DNA of 64,000 nucleotides from Calothrix brevissima NIES-22 (GTDB taxonomy: Bacteria; Cyanobacteriota; Cyanobacteriia; Cyanobacteriales; Nostocaceae), in contig NZ_AP018207.1 of NCBI RefSeq assembly GCF_002367995.1, forward strand, positions 8,037,366-8,101,365, read 5' to 3'. The position numbers and the translations under genes were made by a program. Numbering within the stretch: position 1 is the first letter of the stretch; each line of letters begins with the position of its first letter. A model generated the notes under the pieces. That model was not told the DNA's origin. It made no database searches and saw only the letters and a program-made list of their open reading frames with translations. Below are positions 19,409 to 30,545 of the stretch, in pieces.

Positions 19409-19822
19409 ATGGGTGCTATGGATATAATTCAAATTCTCAAAGAAGACTATCAAAGATTTCCTGTCAATCAAACTTATAGTATTTATGCAGCAGATGTTTA
19501 TTTTCAAGATGCTGTATTTAAATTTCGGGGTGTAACTCTGTACAAGCTGATGATTAATTTCATCAAGACTTTTTTTCTCAATCCCCAGATGGATTTACAT
19601 GACATTCAATTATTGGGAGACACCATTAAAACCGAATGGACGCTCAGTTGGAATAGCCCCCTACCTTGGAAACCGAGAATTTCTATTGCTGGCTGGAGTG
19701 AATTACGTCTCAATGCTGAAGGTTTAATTAGTTCTCACATTGATTATTGGCACTGTTCGCAACTAGATGTGCTGAAACAACATGGTTTTTCGGGAAAAAA
19801 TCGTTCAGATACTTCCAAATAA
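19409..19822 (+). CDS. DUF2358 family protein
   Basis: This protein of about 137 residues matches DUF2358, a small family of cyanobacteria and plastids with an NTF2/SnoaL-like cone fold: DIIQILKEDYQRFPVNQTYSIY at the start, FQDAVFKFRG, and WSELRLNAEGLISSHIDYWH near the end. The fold often binds small hydrophobic ligands, but no function is established. An open frame extends upstream to 19346, overlapping the previous gene, yet the conserved part begins near ATG 19409 or 19418. It is probably co-transcribed with the upstream gene. Confidence 0.8.
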   Translation: MGAMDIIQILKEDYQRFPVNQTYSIYAADVYFQDAVFKFRGVTLYKLMINFIKTFFLNPQMDLHDIQLLGDTIKTEWTLSWNSPLPWKPRISIAGWSELRLNAEGLISSHIDYWHCSQLDVLKQHGFSGKNRSDTSK

Positions 19823-20024
19823 TCAACGAGCCAATTTCAGTAGAACGGCGGAAATAGGTAATATTTTCTATTTCCCCCTTACTCCCTGCCCTGAGCGAAG
19901 TCGAAGGGCTTCCCCCTGCCTCTGACATGCACTGCCCTAGCCCTAGCATTTATGATCTTGAAACATCGATAATAGAGATAGCGTAAATAAATGTAAACAA
20001 TTCTCAGGCAGGGTAAAATCATTC

Positions 20025-21197
20025 ATGCGGGTAATTTTGATGACAGGCAAGGGCGGCGTGGGAAAAACTTCTGTAGCCGCTGCTACTGGACTCCGTTGTG
20101 CAGAGTTAGGTTATCGCACATTGGTGTTAAGTACAGATCCCGCCCATTCCTTAGCCGATAGTTTTGATTTGGAACTAGGACACGCACCAAAACAAATTCG
20201 TCCTAATTTATGGGGTGCGGAACTAGATGCACTGCAAGAACTAGAAGGAAACTGGGGTTCTGTGAAGCGTTACATTACCCAAGTTCTTCAAGCTAGAGGC
20301 TTAGAAGGAGTACAAGCGGAAGAATTAGCTATTCTACCAGGCATGGATGAAATTTTCGGTTTGGTGAGAATGAAACGCCATTATGATGAAGGCGAGTATG
20401 ATGTCTTGATTATTGATTCAGCGCCTACTGGTACTGCTTTGCGATTGCTGAGTTTACCGGAAGTTGGCGGTTGGTACATGCGCCGTTTCTACAAACCATT
20501 TCAAAATATCTCGGTAGCGCTGCGTCCTTTGGTAGAACCGCTATTTCGCCCAATTGCTGGTTTTTCCCTCCCAGATAAAGAAGTGATGGATGCGCCTTAT
20601 GAGTTCTATGAACAAATAGAAGCTTTGGAGAAAGTACTGACTGATAATACCCAAACTTCAGTTCGCCTAGTCGCCAATCCAGAAAAGATGGTGATTAAAG
20701 AATCTCTGCGCGCTCATGCTTACTTGAGTTTATATAATGTTGCCACGGATTTAGTGATCGCTAATCGCATTATCCCAGAGGAAGTCAAAGATCCCTTTTT
20801 CCAGCGCTGGAAGGAAAATCAGCAACAGTATCGTCAGGAAATCCATGATGATTTTCATCCGCTCCCGGTGAAGGAAGTTCCTCTATTTTCGGAGGAAATG
20901 TGTGGTTTAGCCGCCTTAGAAAGACTGAAAGAGACACTTTACAAAGACGAAGATCCCACGCAAGTTTATTACAAGGAAACAACTATTAGAGTTGTTCAAG
21001 AGAATAACCAATACAGTTTAGAACTGTATTTACCGGGGATTCCCAAAAGTCAAGTCAATTTGAGTAAAATAGGAGATGAATTAAACATTACTATTGGCAA
21101 TCATCGGCGTAATTTAGTATTACCACAAGCTCTAGCTGCACTCCAACCTGCTGGTGCAAAAATGGATGAAGACTATCTAAAAATTCGGTTTGCTTAA
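20025..21197 (+). CDS. ArsA/Get3-like ATPase with C-terminal Hsp20-like domain
   Basis: The 390-residue protein begins with the deviant P-loop [15 protein letters not shown] and has the switch segment [14 protein letters not shown] and the [18 protein letters not shown] loop of the ArsA/Get3 family. The last 85 residues (about 305-390, [40 protein letters not shown]) form an alpha-crystallin-like beta domain, a fusion typical of cyanobacterial and plastid Get3 homologues. There are no arsenic genes nearby and the metal-binding cysteines of true ArsA are not evident. A protein-targeting or chaperone role is therefore more likely than arsenite export. A strong hairpin follows the gene. Confidence 0.88.
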   Translation: MRVILMTGKGGVGKTSVAAATGLRCAELGYRTLVLSTDPAHSLADSFDLELGHAPKQIRPNLWGAELDALQELEGNWGSVKRYITQVLQARGLEGVQAEELAILPGMDEIFGLVRMKRHYDEGEYDVLIIDSAPTGTALRLLSLPEVGGWYMRRFYKPFQNISVALRPLVEPLFRPIAGFSLPDKEVMDAPYEFYEQIEALEKVLTDNTQTSVRLVANPEKMVIKESLRAHAYLSLYNVATDLVIANRIIPEEVKDPFFQRWKENQQQYRQEIHDDFHPLPVKEVPLFSEEMCGLAALERLKETLYKDEDPTQVYYKETTIRVVQENNQYSLELYLPGIPKSQVNLSKIGDELNITIGNHRRNLVLPQALAALQPAGAKMDEDYLKIRFA

Positions 21198-21253
21198 AAT
21201 GTAAGAGTTTAATTCTACTTTCAAGAGCATCAGAATTAAACTTTGTTTTTGTC

Positions 21254-21283
21254 CAGACGCGATCGCGATCGCGTCTGTTTTTT
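21254..21283 (+). terminator. HIP1-rich palindrome acting as terminator
   Basis: A perfect 24-bp palindrome (CAGACGCGATCG mirrored by CGATCGCGTCTG) containing overlapping HIP1-type sites is followed directly by six T residues, 56 bases after the ATPase gene. Confidence 0.75.
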
Positions 21284-21680
21284 CAGTAATAATTTTGTAT
21301 ATAATTACACTTATACAAGAGTCATTTTCTGTTGTTTAGCAAGGCTCAAGGGGCTTTAGTGGAAGCAGTTAATAATTAGTTTTAATTAATCAAAGCTAGT
21401 TAAAGCGAGTATTAGCAAGTTATGTATAGATTTTCCATCCGGACGATTTAGACACATTTATTTAATGCAATCATCACAGCGATTAATTGTTGCATCCTGT
21501 TGCTTAAAAGAAATTTTTTATATTATAAATGATGATTTTTTAGGGTTGATTTACCTAATGTCTATAGGTGCGTATACCGTAGTTTTACTGAAGACAGGTA
21601 TAGGAAATAATTTAATAATATTTTTAGATATAATCTTTTATTTTTTCTGATTAAAAAATAACTTATATAATTTACGAGCA
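21284..21680. other. AT-rich upstream region of the GAF histidine kinase
   Basis: No gene or structured RNA is recognised in these 397 bases. They presumably contain the promoter of the kinase gene. Confidence 0.4.
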
Positions 21681-24600
21681 ATGACCCCGATCGCCAAAAT
21701 AGACTTGCAGTTAAACCTTGAGCAAGAAGGTTTATTACGACGGATTACAAACAGTATCCGGGAAACGTTGGAATTAGAAGAAATTCTGACAACAACGACA
21801 AAGGAAGTGCGATCGCTCCTCAAAACCGATCGGGTGATGATTTATAAATTTCATACTGATGGTAGCGGTCAGGTCATTGCTGAATCAATTTATAACGATA
21901 CATTACCAACGCTATTAGGGCTAAATTTTCCGACTGATGACATTCCACTTCATGCGCGAGAACTATTCAAGAATTCACAGGTACGTTCTGTAGTCGATGT
22001 GGAAAAACAGCAGATTGGCTACAGTCATCTGCGTCACTCAGAAAGCGGAGAACCGCTAGCAGATGATATTCATTATCGCCCGGTCGATCCCTGCCATGTG
22101 CAATACCTAACGGCTATGGGAGTGAAGTCTTCTTTAGTAGCGCCTATTATTTGTCACGCAGAACTCTGGGGACTTTTGGTATCCCATCATGCAGACAGCC
22201 ATGAGATTTCCGCAGATGAAATTAAAATAGTGCAGATGGTAGTAGAGCAATTATCAGTAGCGATCGCTCAAAGTAACCTACTGGTGCAAGCCCAAAACAA
22301 AGCTAAACGGGAAGCAAATATTAGCCGAATTGCGGCTTTATTACATTCATTGCCGACTATTGTACTACAACCTGCCTTAGAAGCCACCGTAGCAGCTTTA
22401 GGTGGTTGTGGTGGTAGGCTGTGTATGCGAAATAATGCTTTTAACTTCCAAAATAGTACATTTAAACCCTTCACAGAATGTTTAATTCCCGGAAGTGATT
22501 GTATTCGGCTATTCATTTGTGGAGAACAACCAAAAATCGCAGAACCAACCATTTATCCCCTGATTGAGCAGTTTAATATCTGGCAAGAACATTATCAATC
22601 TGGTGAATATGAAGTCTGGGCAATTTCCGACATTTACCAAGCACCAAAGATGCGAACTTTGCAAGTTGCTTGTGACGGCACTAAGATTCGCAGCATATTA
22701 ATAATTCCCTTAAATTATCGCCAAGAATTAGTCGGCTATTTAAGCATTTTTCGCAATGAAATCGATACAGAAACTTTATGGGCAGGTCGATTTGATACCG
22801 ATAGCAGACAACTATATCCGCGTCAATCCTTTGAATTATGGCGCGAAACTAAAACATCACAAATTCAACAATGGACAGATGAAGAAATAGAAATGTCCAG
22901 AGAAATTGGTAAATATTTTGCCTCAGCGATTCAGCAATATGAACTTTATCAACAAGTACAAGTATTTAACAGCAATTTAGAAAAACAAGTTAGAAAACGC
23001 ACAATTGAAGTTCAAAAGACAGCCGAACAACAACAGGCTGTATTTGGAGTCATTGCCAAAATTCGCGAATCACTAGATATTAAAAATATTTTTCAAATAA
23101 CTACTAAAGAAGTTTGTCAGTTAATTAAAGGCGATCGCGTTTCTATTTATCGCTTTGATGGTGATTGGGGTGGTGAATTTGTCGGTGATTTTGAAGTAGC
23201 TAGTCCCCATTGGTCAAATGAGTCAAAGTTGACAGTGAATACAGTCTGGAATGACACTTATTTACAAGATACTCAGGGAGGACGTTACCGCTACAACGAA
23301 ACATTTGCAGTCCATGATATTTACCACATGGGCTTTACTCAGTGTCATCTTGATAATTTAGAAGAGTATCAAATTTACGCTTTTGTTTTAGCGCCTATCT
23401 TTGTAGGACAACAATTATGGGGTTTGCTTTGTACATATCAACATTCTGGCCCCCGTCAATGGCAAGATTCAGAAGTTAACTTTCTCAGTCAAATTGCGGC
23501 TCAACTTGGGGTAGCATTCCAGCAAGCAGAATTACTCAGACGTACCCAGGAGCAAGCCTTAGATTTAAAACAAGCCGCAGAGCAACAACGGGTATTGTTT
23601 GAAGTTGTGGCAAAAATTCGCGAATCTTTAGACTTAGAGGCAATTTTTCAGACCACAACTCAAGAAATATGTAAAGCCCTCCAAGCAGATCGGGTAGCTG
23701 TGTATCAATTTCATGCAGATTGGAGTGGTGAGTTTATTGCTGAGTTTGTTGGTGAGGGTTGGATAAAGTTAGTCAGCCCAGAAAGTAAGACAATTTGGAA
23801 AGATACTTATTTACAAGAAACTCAAGGTGGGCGCTATCGTCAAAATGAAACCTTTGCAGTCCATGATATCTATCGCGCCGGTCATTCTCATTGTCATATT
23901 GAGTTGTTAGAGCAATTTCAAATTAAAGCATACGCGATCGCGCCCATTTTTATCGGTCAAAAACTCTGGGGTTTGCTAGCAGCTTATCAAAACTCCGCAC
24001 CGCGCCACTGGGAACCCTCAGAAATTCAGTTTCTCGCCCAGATTGCTAATCAGTTAGGGGTAGCACTCCAGCAAGTTAACTTATTTTTGCAAACTCAGCA
24101 GCAAACACAACAGTTAACTCAAGCCTTATACGATTTGCAAGCAACCCAAACCCAACTCATCCAAACCGAGAAAATGTCCTCATTAGGACAACTAGTGGCA
24201 GGTATTGCCCATGAAATTAATAACCCTGTAAACTTTATTTACGGCAATTTAGTTCATGTCAGTGAATATGCTGATGATTTACTGAAGATGCTAGATTTAT
24301 ATCAGCAAGAATTACCCAATCCCAGCCAAAAAATTTGGGAACTAAGAGAAGCAATTGACTTAGAATTTATCAACGAAGATTTGCCCAAAACTCTCACTTC
24401 TATGAAAGTGGGAATCGATCGCATCCGTCAAATTGTCTTGGGTTTAAGAAATTTCTCCCGTCTAGATGAAGCGGAAATGAAAGCGGTAAATATTCACGAA
24501 GGTATTGATAATACCCTGCTAATTTTGCAACATCGCCTGAAAGCCAAGCCAGAAAGTCCAGCGATTAATATAGTTAAGAATTACGATGAACTTCCCTTAG

Positions 24601-24989
24601 TAGAATGCTACGCCGGACAGTTAAATCAAGTATTTATGAATGTCTTGAGTAATGCGATTGATGCATTAGAAGAATCTCGAGCATCTCATCCAGAAAATCA
24701 TCAAAGTCAAATTACAATTTACACTTCTATTGGCAATATGAAGGGTAATATTAAGAGTGTAGTAATTCGCATTGCTGATAACGGGGCTGGGATTCCTGAA
24801 GCTTTAAAAACAAGAATTTGTGACCCATTTTTTACTACTAAGCCAGTAGGTAAAGGTACTGGCTTAGGGTTATCAATTAGTTACAAAATTGTTGTAGAAA
24901 AACATGGTGGTATTTTTAAAGCTGATTCTGAACCAGGTTTAGGTACAGAATTCTGGATTGAAATTCCTATTCAACAGAATGGTCATTAG
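21681..24989 (+). CDS. Multi-GAF sensor histidine kinase with cyanobacteriochrome-type GAF domains
   Basis: The 1,102-residue protein has four GAF-like units and a C-terminal kinase. GAF1 (about 20-200) has phytochrome-like [11 protein letters not shown] and a Cys138-His139 pair. GAF2 (about 215-405) lacks such a pair. GAF3 (about 455-635) and GAF4 (about 650-815) carry Cys-His at 555 and 738 in the context W-D-TYLQ-T-GGRY...HDIY, typical of red/green cyanobacteriochromes. The kinase has an H-box at His844 (GIAHEINNP), an N-box ([11 protein letters not shown]) and ATP-lid motifs ([17 protein letters not shown]). No membrane helix is seen, so it is soluble. No response regulator is adjacent. 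A light-sensing role with up to three bilins is inferred. Confidence 0.85.
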   Translation: MTPIAKIDLQLNLEQEGLLRRITNSIRETLELEEILTTTTKEVRSLLKTDRVMIYKFHTDGSGQVIAESIYNDTLPTLLGLNFPTDDIPLHARELFKNSQVRSVVDVEKQQIGYSHLRHSESGEPLADDIHYRPVDPCHVQYLTAMGVKSSLVAPIICHAELWGLLVSHHADSHEISADEIKIVQMVVEQLSVAIAQSNLLVQAQNKAKREANISRIAALLHSLPTIVLQPALEATVAALGGCGGRLCMRNNAFNFQNSTFKPFTECLIPGSDCIRLFICGEQPKIAEPTIYPLIEQFNIWQEHYQSGEYEVWAISDIYQAPKMRTLQVACDGTKIRSILIIPLNYRQELVGYLSIFRNEIDTETLWAGRFDTDSRQLYPRQSFELWRETKTSQIQQWTDEEIEMSREIGKYFASAIQQYELYQQVQVFNSNLEKQVRKRTIEVQKTAEQQQAVFGVIAKIRESLDIKNIFQITTKEVCQLIKGDRVSIYRFDGDWGGEFVGDFEVASPHWSNESKLTVNTVWNDTYLQDTQGGRYRYNETFAVHDIYHMGFTQCHLDNLEEYQIYAFVLAPIFVGQQLWGLLCTYQHSGPRQWQDSEVNFLSQIAAQLGVAFQQAELLRRTQEQALDLKQAAEQQRVLFEVVAKIRESLDLEAIFQTTTQEICKALQADRVAVYQFHADWSGEFIAEFVGEGWIKLVSPESKTIWKDTYLQETQGGRYRQNETFAVHDIYRAGHSHCHIELLEQFQIKAYAIAPIFIGQKLWGLLAAYQNSAPRHWEPSEIQFLAQIANQLGVALQQVNLFLQTQQQTQQLTQALYDLQATQTQLIQTEKMSSLGQLVAGIAHEINNPVNFIYGNLVHVSEYADDLLKMLDLYQQELPNPSQKIWELREAIDLEFINEDLPKTLTSMKVGIDRIRQIVLGLRNFSRLDEAEMKAVNIHEGIDNTLLILQHRLKAKPESPAINIVKNYDELPLVECYAGQLNQVFMNVLSNAIDALEESRASHPENHQSQITIYTSIGNMKGNIKSVVIRIADNGAGIPEALKTRICDPFFTTKPVGKGTGLGLSISYKIVVEKHGGIFKADSEPGLGTEFWIEIPIQQNGH

Positions 24990-25037
24990 TCATTAGTCAT
25001 TAGTCATTTGTCATTTGTCATTTGTCATTTGTCATTG
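24985..25037 (+). repeat. Tandem heptamer repeat (TCATTAG/TCATTTG)
   Basis: About seven tandem units start at the stop codon of the kinase gene. The same short tandem family occurs near 13770, 42645 and 43790. Confidence 0.85.
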
Positions 25038-25080
25038 GTAAGAGTTGATAGGTTAATTATTGAATTTGGAGATAGGAAAA

Positions 25081-25130
25081 GCAGCACATCAATATATTCT
25101 AGAGGGCATGGCATTGCCATGCCCCTACCA
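25081..25130. repeat. Dispersed palindromic micro-repeat
   Basis: The palindrome GGGCATGGCATTGCCATGCCC near 25105-25126 belongs to a family also visible near 13970, 43674, 54225, 55305 and 55510. Confidence 0.6.
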
Positions 25131-25237
25131 TCTGTCGCATTCTTTTTTCAAATTGGTATTAGATTTGTAACTTTGGATTTCAATCCAAAATCCAAAATCT
25201 AAAATCCAAAATTCTTTCAATGCCCCATACCCTATAT

Positions 25238-26395
25238 TTAACTTCTCAGTTGTACTGGCATAGCTAAATAAGTCATTTTTAAAGCGCCCAATGGTGTAAA
25301 AATCACTGGAGTTAGGCTTTGATTGAGATGCATTTGGATTTCTGAAGATGGTAATTCTTTTAAGCCTTCCATGAGATATTTGATATTAAAGGCAATATCT
25401 ATATCTTCACCAGAAATTTGGGCTGGCATGGATTCTCTACCGCTACCTATATCTTGAGATTCACAAGATAATGTAATCTCTTGGTTAGCGCCATTGATGC
25501 TGAGTTTGACAATATTATTTTTCTGATCTGCTAGGACTGCAATTCGCTCTAAAGTGCTGACAAATTGTTTTCTATCAATAGTAACTTGACGCTCAAATTG
25601 ACGGGGTATGAGTTGCCGATAGGCAGGATATTGCCCTTCTAAAGTGCGGCTGGTTAAGCGTTGATTTTTCCAAGCAAATACTACTTGACCTTGATCTAAA
25701 TATAAAGCTACAGGTTCATCATCAGCAGAACTATGAGCTAACATTCTTTGGAGTTCTCGTAGCGCTCTGGCTGGTACTGTCACTTCTAATTGGTTACTAT
25801 TTTCCATCGGACGCTCGTTTGTAGTTTCTACGACTGCTAAACGATGTCCATCAGTAGCGGCAAATTCGAGGGTGTCTTGTTTAACTGTTAAATGTACGCC
25901 TGTGAGTACCTGCTTAGTTTCATCGCCACTGGTAGCAAATAAGGAACCGCGTAAGCCTTCAATTAAAGCGGCGACGGTTAAGTGAATGACTTCGGAATTT
26001 TCAATTATAGGTAATTCGGGAAACTCTTCTGCACCCATCGCCCGGACTTGGTAATGTCCGCTTTTTGGTGTGAGAGTAACGATTAAACCCTCGCCTGTGT
26101 TGGTTTCGGTTGCTGATTCATCATCGAGGGTGATTTCGCCTTCTGGGAGACGAGAGGTAATATCTACGAGTAATTTAGCAGGAAGAGCGATCGCACCTCC
26201 TTGCCACACCTCAGCATTAAAGCTGGTGCGAATACCCAAGCTGAGATCGAAGGCGGTAAGACTTACTTGGTTAGTTTGTGCATCTGCTTGTAGCAGCACA
26301 TTAGCAAGTACTGGATGTGTCGGGCGTGAAGGGACAGCACGGCTAACAAGGGAAAGGTTTGTACTGAGGTCACTTTGGGCGCAAACTAATTTCAT
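25238..26395 (-). CDS. dnaN: DNA polymerase III sliding clamp (beta subunit)
   Basis: The 385-residue protein is the expected length for DnaN and has its opening MKLVCAQSDLSTNLSLVSRAVPSRPTHPVLANVLL, the middle FATDGHRLAVVET and the C-terminal MPVQLR. It forms the ring-shaped clamp that holds replicative polymerase on DNA. The conserved C-terminal hydrophobic cleft residues are present in the TPLGALKMTYLAMPVQL tail. It stands alone here rather than next to dnaA, as is usual in cyanobacteria. A convergent gap of about 250 bases with repeats lies between it and the kinase gene. Confidence 0.97.
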   Translation of the reverse strand: MKLVCAQSDLSTNLSLVSRAVPSRPTHPVLANVLLQADAQTNQVSLTAFDLSLGIRTSFNAEVWQGGAIALPAKLLVDITSRLPEGEITLDDESATETNTGEGLIVTLTPKSGHYQVRAMGAEEFPELPIIENSEVIHLTVAALIEGLRGSLFATSGDETKQVLTGVHLTVKQDTLEFAATDGHRLAVVETTNERPMENSNQLEVTVPARALRELQRMLAHSSADDEPVALYLDQGQVVFAWKNQRLTSRTLEGQYPAYRQLIPRQFERQVTIDRKQFVSTLERIAVLADQKNNIVKLSINGANQEITLSCESQDIGSGRESMPAQISGEDIDIAFNIKYLMEGLKELPSSEIQMHLNQSLTPVIFTPLGALKMTYLAMPVQLRS

Positions 26396-26507
26396 GGTCA
26401 GATTCAGCTTGTGAGTGTCTATATTATCACTCTAGAAAGATTTTTCAGTCATTGTTCACTAGCTGCTTTGATTCCCAAGCTGAACAGTTCTGACCATTGA
26501 GCGTGAA

Positions 26508-28097
26508 TTACATATTCTTAACTAGGGTTCGTTCCACCTCAGGTAGTACAGAGACTTCTAATGGGTCGTAGCCTAGCTGTTGGGTAATACGTTCCCTGGC
26601 TAAAACTCGATATTCCCAAAAATGCTCGCCCGTAGCGCATAGCGCCAAATACATATTCAGAACTTGGGGTTTTCTCCACAACACTGTCCATAGTTGTCCC
26701 CAAAATTGCCCTCTAATTTCTGGTCGTCGTAAGCCTTGATGCCAGATTAACTGGGCAAACAGCCGCAACTTTCTACCTACAGGAATCTGCATTGTTTGTG
26801 TTCCCCTTCTAGAGGGCACAATATTGAGGCACTGTTGAAAAGCTCTGCGCAGATAGTTTACAGGTTCGTATAACGTCCAGAAGCCTTCTACATACTCTCT
26901 AGCAATTTCGGCAATGGGGCGGGTGGGGATAAAATTCATCAGGGTATTCTGATCACCCGTCGGATGAATGCTATCACTCTCAATTAAACGCTGTTCCTGT
27001 TGGAGGCGATTCCAGAGGGCTGTGTTGGGCAAAGCTTGGAGGATTCCCAACATAGGTTGAGGAATACTGGTTTGTTCCACAAAGGTTTGAATTCTTTCTC
27101 CTGCACCAGTGCGTTCTCCATCAAACCCCAGAATAAACCCAGCATAGATCAGCAAACCTGCTTCATTGATTTTGTGACAAGCTTCTACTAAGGGGTTGCG
27201 TGTATTTTGCACTTTGCGCGTTACGACGAGGCTATCTTGATCGGGAGTTTCAATACCGAGAAAGACAGCATAAAATCCTGCTTCTACCATTAGTTCTAGC
27301 AGTTCATCATCTTCTGCTAAGTTCACAGATGCTTCGGTCATGAAGGTGAAGGGATAGTTGTGCTGTTGCATCCAAGGAATTAATTCTCTTAAGAAGCGTT
27401 TAACATTACGCTGATTGCCAATAAAGTTGTCATCGACAATGAATAGCGATCCTCGCCAACCTAAATCATAGAGATATTGCAACTCTGCTAAGGTTTGAGC
27501 AGGTTCTTTAGTCCGCGATTTGCGACCGTAGAGAGAGATAATGTCACAAAATTCGCAATTGAAGGGACAACCGCGAGAAAACTGAATTGCCATCATGAAG
27601 TAGGCATCAAGTTCCAGCAAATCAAAGCGAGGCATAGGGCTTTGAGTCACATCCGGCTTTTCTGGCGAGCGGAAGATTCCTTGAGTTTGGCCTTGCGCGA
27701 TCGCTTCTAAGAATAGCGGAACTGTCATCTCTCCTTCATCTAGGATGAGATAATCTGCTCCAGAAGCTTGGGCTTCCTGTGGGACTGATGTGGGATAAGG
27801 CCCGCCTACTGCTACTTTTTTACCTAACCTTACGGCTTTTTTAATCAGGGCGTGGAAATCTGGTCTTTGCACCAGCATGGCAGAGATAATCACTAGGTCA
27901 CACCACTCCCAATCTGCCTCTGTCTCTAGGCGGACATTGCGGTCATAAAATCTCACTTGCCAATCTTCGGGTAATAATGCTGCAACAGTAATGATTCCCA
28001 GGGGTGGAATGACGGCTTTAAGTCCGGCGATTTCCATAGCGCGATCGTAAGACCAAAAAGACTGAGGAAACTGGGGGTAGAGCAACAGTGTTTTCAT
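26508..28097 (-). CDS. B12-binding radical SAM protein (DUF4070 type)
   Basis: The 529-residue enzyme has an N-terminal cobalamin-binding Rossmann-like domain (about 1-140), a radical SAM core with the cluster motif CPFNCEFC (Cys177, Cys181, Cys184), and a C-terminal DUF4070-like region. Such enzymes methylate unactivated carbons or carry out related radical steps. The family includes hopanoid C-2 methylase HpnP and many uncharacterised members, and sequence reading alone does not separate them here. No hopanoid genes are adjacent. The ATG is followed by the conserved LLLYPQFPQSFWSYD. The gene appears monocistronic. Confidence 0.82.
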   Translation of the reverse strand: MKTLLLYPQFPQSFWSYDRAMEIAGLKAVIPPLGIITVAALLPEDWQVRFYDRNVRLETEADWEWCDLVIISAMLVQRPDFHALIKKAVRLGKKVAVGGPYPTSVPQEAQASGADYLILDEGEMTVPLFLEAIAQGQTQGIFRSPEKPDVTQSPMPRFDLLELDAYFMMAIQFSRGCPFNCEFCDIISLYGRKSRTKEPAQTLAELQYLYDLGWRGSLFIVDDNFIGNQRNVKRFLRELIPWMQQHNYPFTFMTEASVNLAEDDELLELMVEAGFYAVFLGIETPDQDSLVVTRKVQNTRNPLVEACHKINEAGLLIYAGFILGFDGERTGAGERIQTFVEQTSIPQPMLGILQALPNTALWNRLQQEQRLIESDSIHPTGDQNTLMNFIPTRPIAEIAREYVEGFWTLYEPVNYLRRAFQQCLNIVPSRRGTQTMQIPVGRKLRLFAQLIWHQGLRRPEIRGQFWGQLWTVLWRKPQVLNMYLALCATGEHFWEYRVLARERITQQLGYDPLEVSVLPEVERTLVKNM

Positions 28098-28263
28098 AGT
28101 CTCTTTTTAAGATCCTTAGTGCAGGGTTGCTTATTTTTGCACAAGCGCATCGAGAAAGAGTCTAGCAAAAGTTAGATTTATGGAAGAACAAATCAGAATT
28201 TACTTTTTCTGGAATCGGATGGTAGCACTGAAGGGTGGGTTTAAGGAAATTTTTGTGATTGAT

Positions 28264-28524
28264 TTATCTTAATTCGATATCTTGTTCAAAAACTAATATC
28301 AAATCATTTATGGTTTTTTTGTATTGAAACCCATAGTCTAACAAAGCTTGCTTTAAAGTTTCTACTACAGATGCTTCGATTTGATTTTTGGGGTTAATTT
28401 CAATAGTTGCCTCATTTACTGTAAAATCGAAATAGTCTTTAAATTGACTATAATCCCAGTTTAGTTTTCTCGCTGCATTTAACTCAATGGCAGCTAATGT
28501 ATCATCAAATTTGCTGTTAACCAT
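28264..28524 (-). CDS. Small hypothetical protein (86 aa)
   Basis: I do not recognise this 86-residue protein. It has a helical N-terminal half and an alternating C-terminal half, no membrane segment and no cysteines. A GGGAGAG ribosome site lies 8 bases before the ATG, and base composition fits a coding frame. It sits alone, about 165 bases upstream of the radical SAM gene start, on the same strand. Confidence 0.6.
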   Translation of the reverse strand: MVNSKFDDTLAAIELNAARKLNWDYSQFKDYFDFTVNEATIEINPKNQIEASVVETLKQALLDYGFQYKKTINDLILVFEQDIELR

Positions 28525-28938
28525 GAGTTTGTCTCTCCCAGGAGCTTAAAAATATATTGTAACAAAAATGATCGCTAAAAAACTTAATATCACCCTTAGT
28601 AAAGAGCGAATAATAACTGCTAAGTAGAGATAAGTTAACAATTATAGTTATTGAAAAGCAGATGACAGATGGTACAAAAAAAGATTGTTTAAATGCGATT
28701 TAAATTTATAAATCTAATTATGTTTGTTTGCCATTTTCTCCTAATACATTTTGAAAATCTCAAAAATCCATCTTTTGGTTAAGATAAAAAATCAAATTAT
28801 AAAGTTATGATTTAAAAGCTATAAATTAAGTTGATTTTATAGACAATCAAGATTGACAAGACTATTATTAGTCATGTTTATGAGTTGATCAATTCTGAAG
28901 CAGAACCGCAATCCTCAGACAAATAATATTCTTTTGAT
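28525..28938. other. AT-rich spacer without visible genes
   Basis: These 414 bases are strongly AT-rich. I see no open frame of interest, repeat array or hairpin with a T-run. Confidence 0.5.
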
Positions 28939-29913
28939 TTAATTGCGATCGCAATTTTTGACAATATGCAAAATTGCTTTAACAATCAACTCTGGTTGAT
29001 CGATCCAGACAAAATGACTACTTCTATCAGTTTGAATTTGCATAGAATTTGTAGATAAATTCATTAATTCATCGTGCATTTTATCGCGTAGCTCGTTAGC
29101 TGCTCTACCTGGTAAAAGTAGCGTCCAAAAAGAAGGATGAAAAAAAGTATTAGCTTTAATATTCACTATAGGTAATGTCCCAAAATCATTAGCTGGCTGA
29201 ACTTGGCGACTACTAGTATCTAAATTTAAAATTTCCCGGCTCATGGTAATCCAGTGTTTAGGACGACAAAAAGAACGCTTAACTGGTTTCTTGGTTATTT
29301 GGGGAAAATTCCCTAATTCACGCTTGATGAGTTCAAATGTGCCAATCAATTTCAGTAATCTGACAATACCGAGAACTGAGCCGAAAAAGGACATCACAAA
29401 GCCGGAAAGAAAAAAGTATTTCAGACATTGTAAATGGATAGGCATTTTCAACATACCTGTTTCATGAAGTCCATCGGTAAGTACCATTCCCATAACTTTT
29501 TGGGGAAATCGCTTTGCATACAAGCGCACGTTATAGCTACCGAAGGAATTACCCACGAGAATATAAGGGGGTTCAATTCCGCCTTGGGTTAACAGACAAT
29601 CGAGTTCTGTAACGATTTGCTGACTGGTTCGGGGATAAGGACTATGATCGCTCCAACCATAGCCAGCGCGATCGTAAATACAAACTTTTGTCAGCTTGGC
29701 TATCTCTGGTAGAAGTAAATAACCTTCAATTCCGCCTAAACTATGTTCGATTACCACTGTCGGCCCGGATTCGCCGGCTGTGTAAAGGTGTAGGTTATAA
29801 CCACCTACATCAATCAACTTTCCTGGTGGAGGGTGACGATCTTCTATCAAGCAAGCGATCGCCTGATAGCAAGTTGTCGCCAAAAGTATCATACTGTTGA
29901 TAGATGGCAACAT
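28939..29913 (-). CDS. Alpha/beta hydrolase
   Basis: The 324-residue protein has an N-terminal hydrophobic segment (about 5-20), then an alpha/beta hydrolase fold: oxyanion-loop HSLGG, CIYDRAGYGWSDHSPYPRT, the nucleophile elbow GNSFGSYN with the catalytic Ser, and a late His in RSSHFVWIDQPE. The acid is probably the Asp in LTDGLHE. The substrate is unknown; relatives include esterases and proline iminopeptidase-like enzymes. A single membrane anchor or signal segment suggests an envelope location. Confidence 0.8.
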   Translation of the reverse strand: MLPSINSMILLATTCYQAIACLIEDRHPPPGKLIDVGGYNLHLYTAGESGPTVVIEHSLGGIEGYLLLPEIAKLTKVCIYDRAGYGWSDHSPYPRTSQQIVTELDCLLTQGGIEPPYILVGNSFGSYNVRLYAKRFPQKVMGMVLTDGLHETGMLKMPIHLQCLKYFFLSGFVMSFFGSVLGIVRLLKLIGTFELIKRELGNFPQITKKPVKRSFCRPKHWITMSREILNLDTSSRQVQPANDFGTLPIVNIKANTFFHPSFWTLLLPGRAANELRDKMHDELMNLSTNSMQIQTDRSSHFVWIDQPELIVKAILHIVKNCDRN

Positions 29914-29933
29914 ATTTACAATATGTTTAATTA

Positions 29934-30545
29934 CTAGTTTTTACACCAGCGCCAATTATAACGGTTCCATTCGTAAATTCCTTGAATTTCATATTCAGCA
30001 CCATTATTGAAGCGGACAATACAATTGCTACAGAAAGTATCGCCATTCTCAATTTCCGCAACTTGTAGCACCACACAGCCGAACCATTCTCGCTTACAGG
30101 GGCCATCATCTTGCACCCATTCCCACATTGCATTACAAATTTCAATGCGATCGCCCGCTTTTAATTTGAGCGCATCCTCAAAATATACATATTTATCAAA
30201 ATGATAGGGCTGAAGGCGATTGAGCCATTGCAAACCGTAACGTTCCCGAATAAATTGTACTTCTCCAGAATCTGACGCATTCAGCCAATCATTCAAGAAT
30301 TGCGCTTTCCAATTACCATTATCTTGTTCGTGTGTTTTCACAAATTGCAAAAATGCTGCCAATTCTTCTGAGGTTAGTTCATCTAAGGGATTAGCAATTT
30401 CTAACAATCCACAATGAGAATTTGCGGGAATTTGCTCAATTACTTGCAGTAGTATCTGTTTCTGTGTCTCAGTGAGAGGACAGCTGGCTACATCACAACA
30501 CTTAAAGGCTGCTTGCAAAGCTGCTTTAATCTCATCCGGAGTCAT
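29934..30545 (-). CDS. Hypothetical protein (203 aa)
   Basis: I do not recognise a family. The 203-residue protein has a helical first half (about 1-85) and a second half rich in Trp, Tyr and Cys (CKREWFGCVVLQV, YEIQGIYEWNRYNWRWCKN) that looks like a compact beta domain. It contains six or more cysteines, some paired as CSNC. It ends 20 bases upstream of the hydrolase start, so the two may be transcribed together. Confidence 0.65.
   Translation of the reverse strand: MTPDEIKAALQAAFKCCDVASCPLTETQKQILLQVIEQIPANSHCGLLEIANPLDELTSEELAAFLQFVKTHEQDNGNWKAQFLNDWLNASDSGEVQFIRERYGLQWLNRLQPYHFDKYVYFEDALKLKAGDRIEICNAMWEWVQDDGPCKREWFGCVVLQVAEIENGDTFCSNCIVRFNNGAEYEIQGIYEWNRYNWRWCKN

Noticed and set aside
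20025-21197. Arsenite pump ATPase (ArsA) with an arsenic-resistance operon
   Set aside because: No arsenic genes nearby, and the C-terminal Hsp20-like domain points to the Get3-type cyanobacterial branch.
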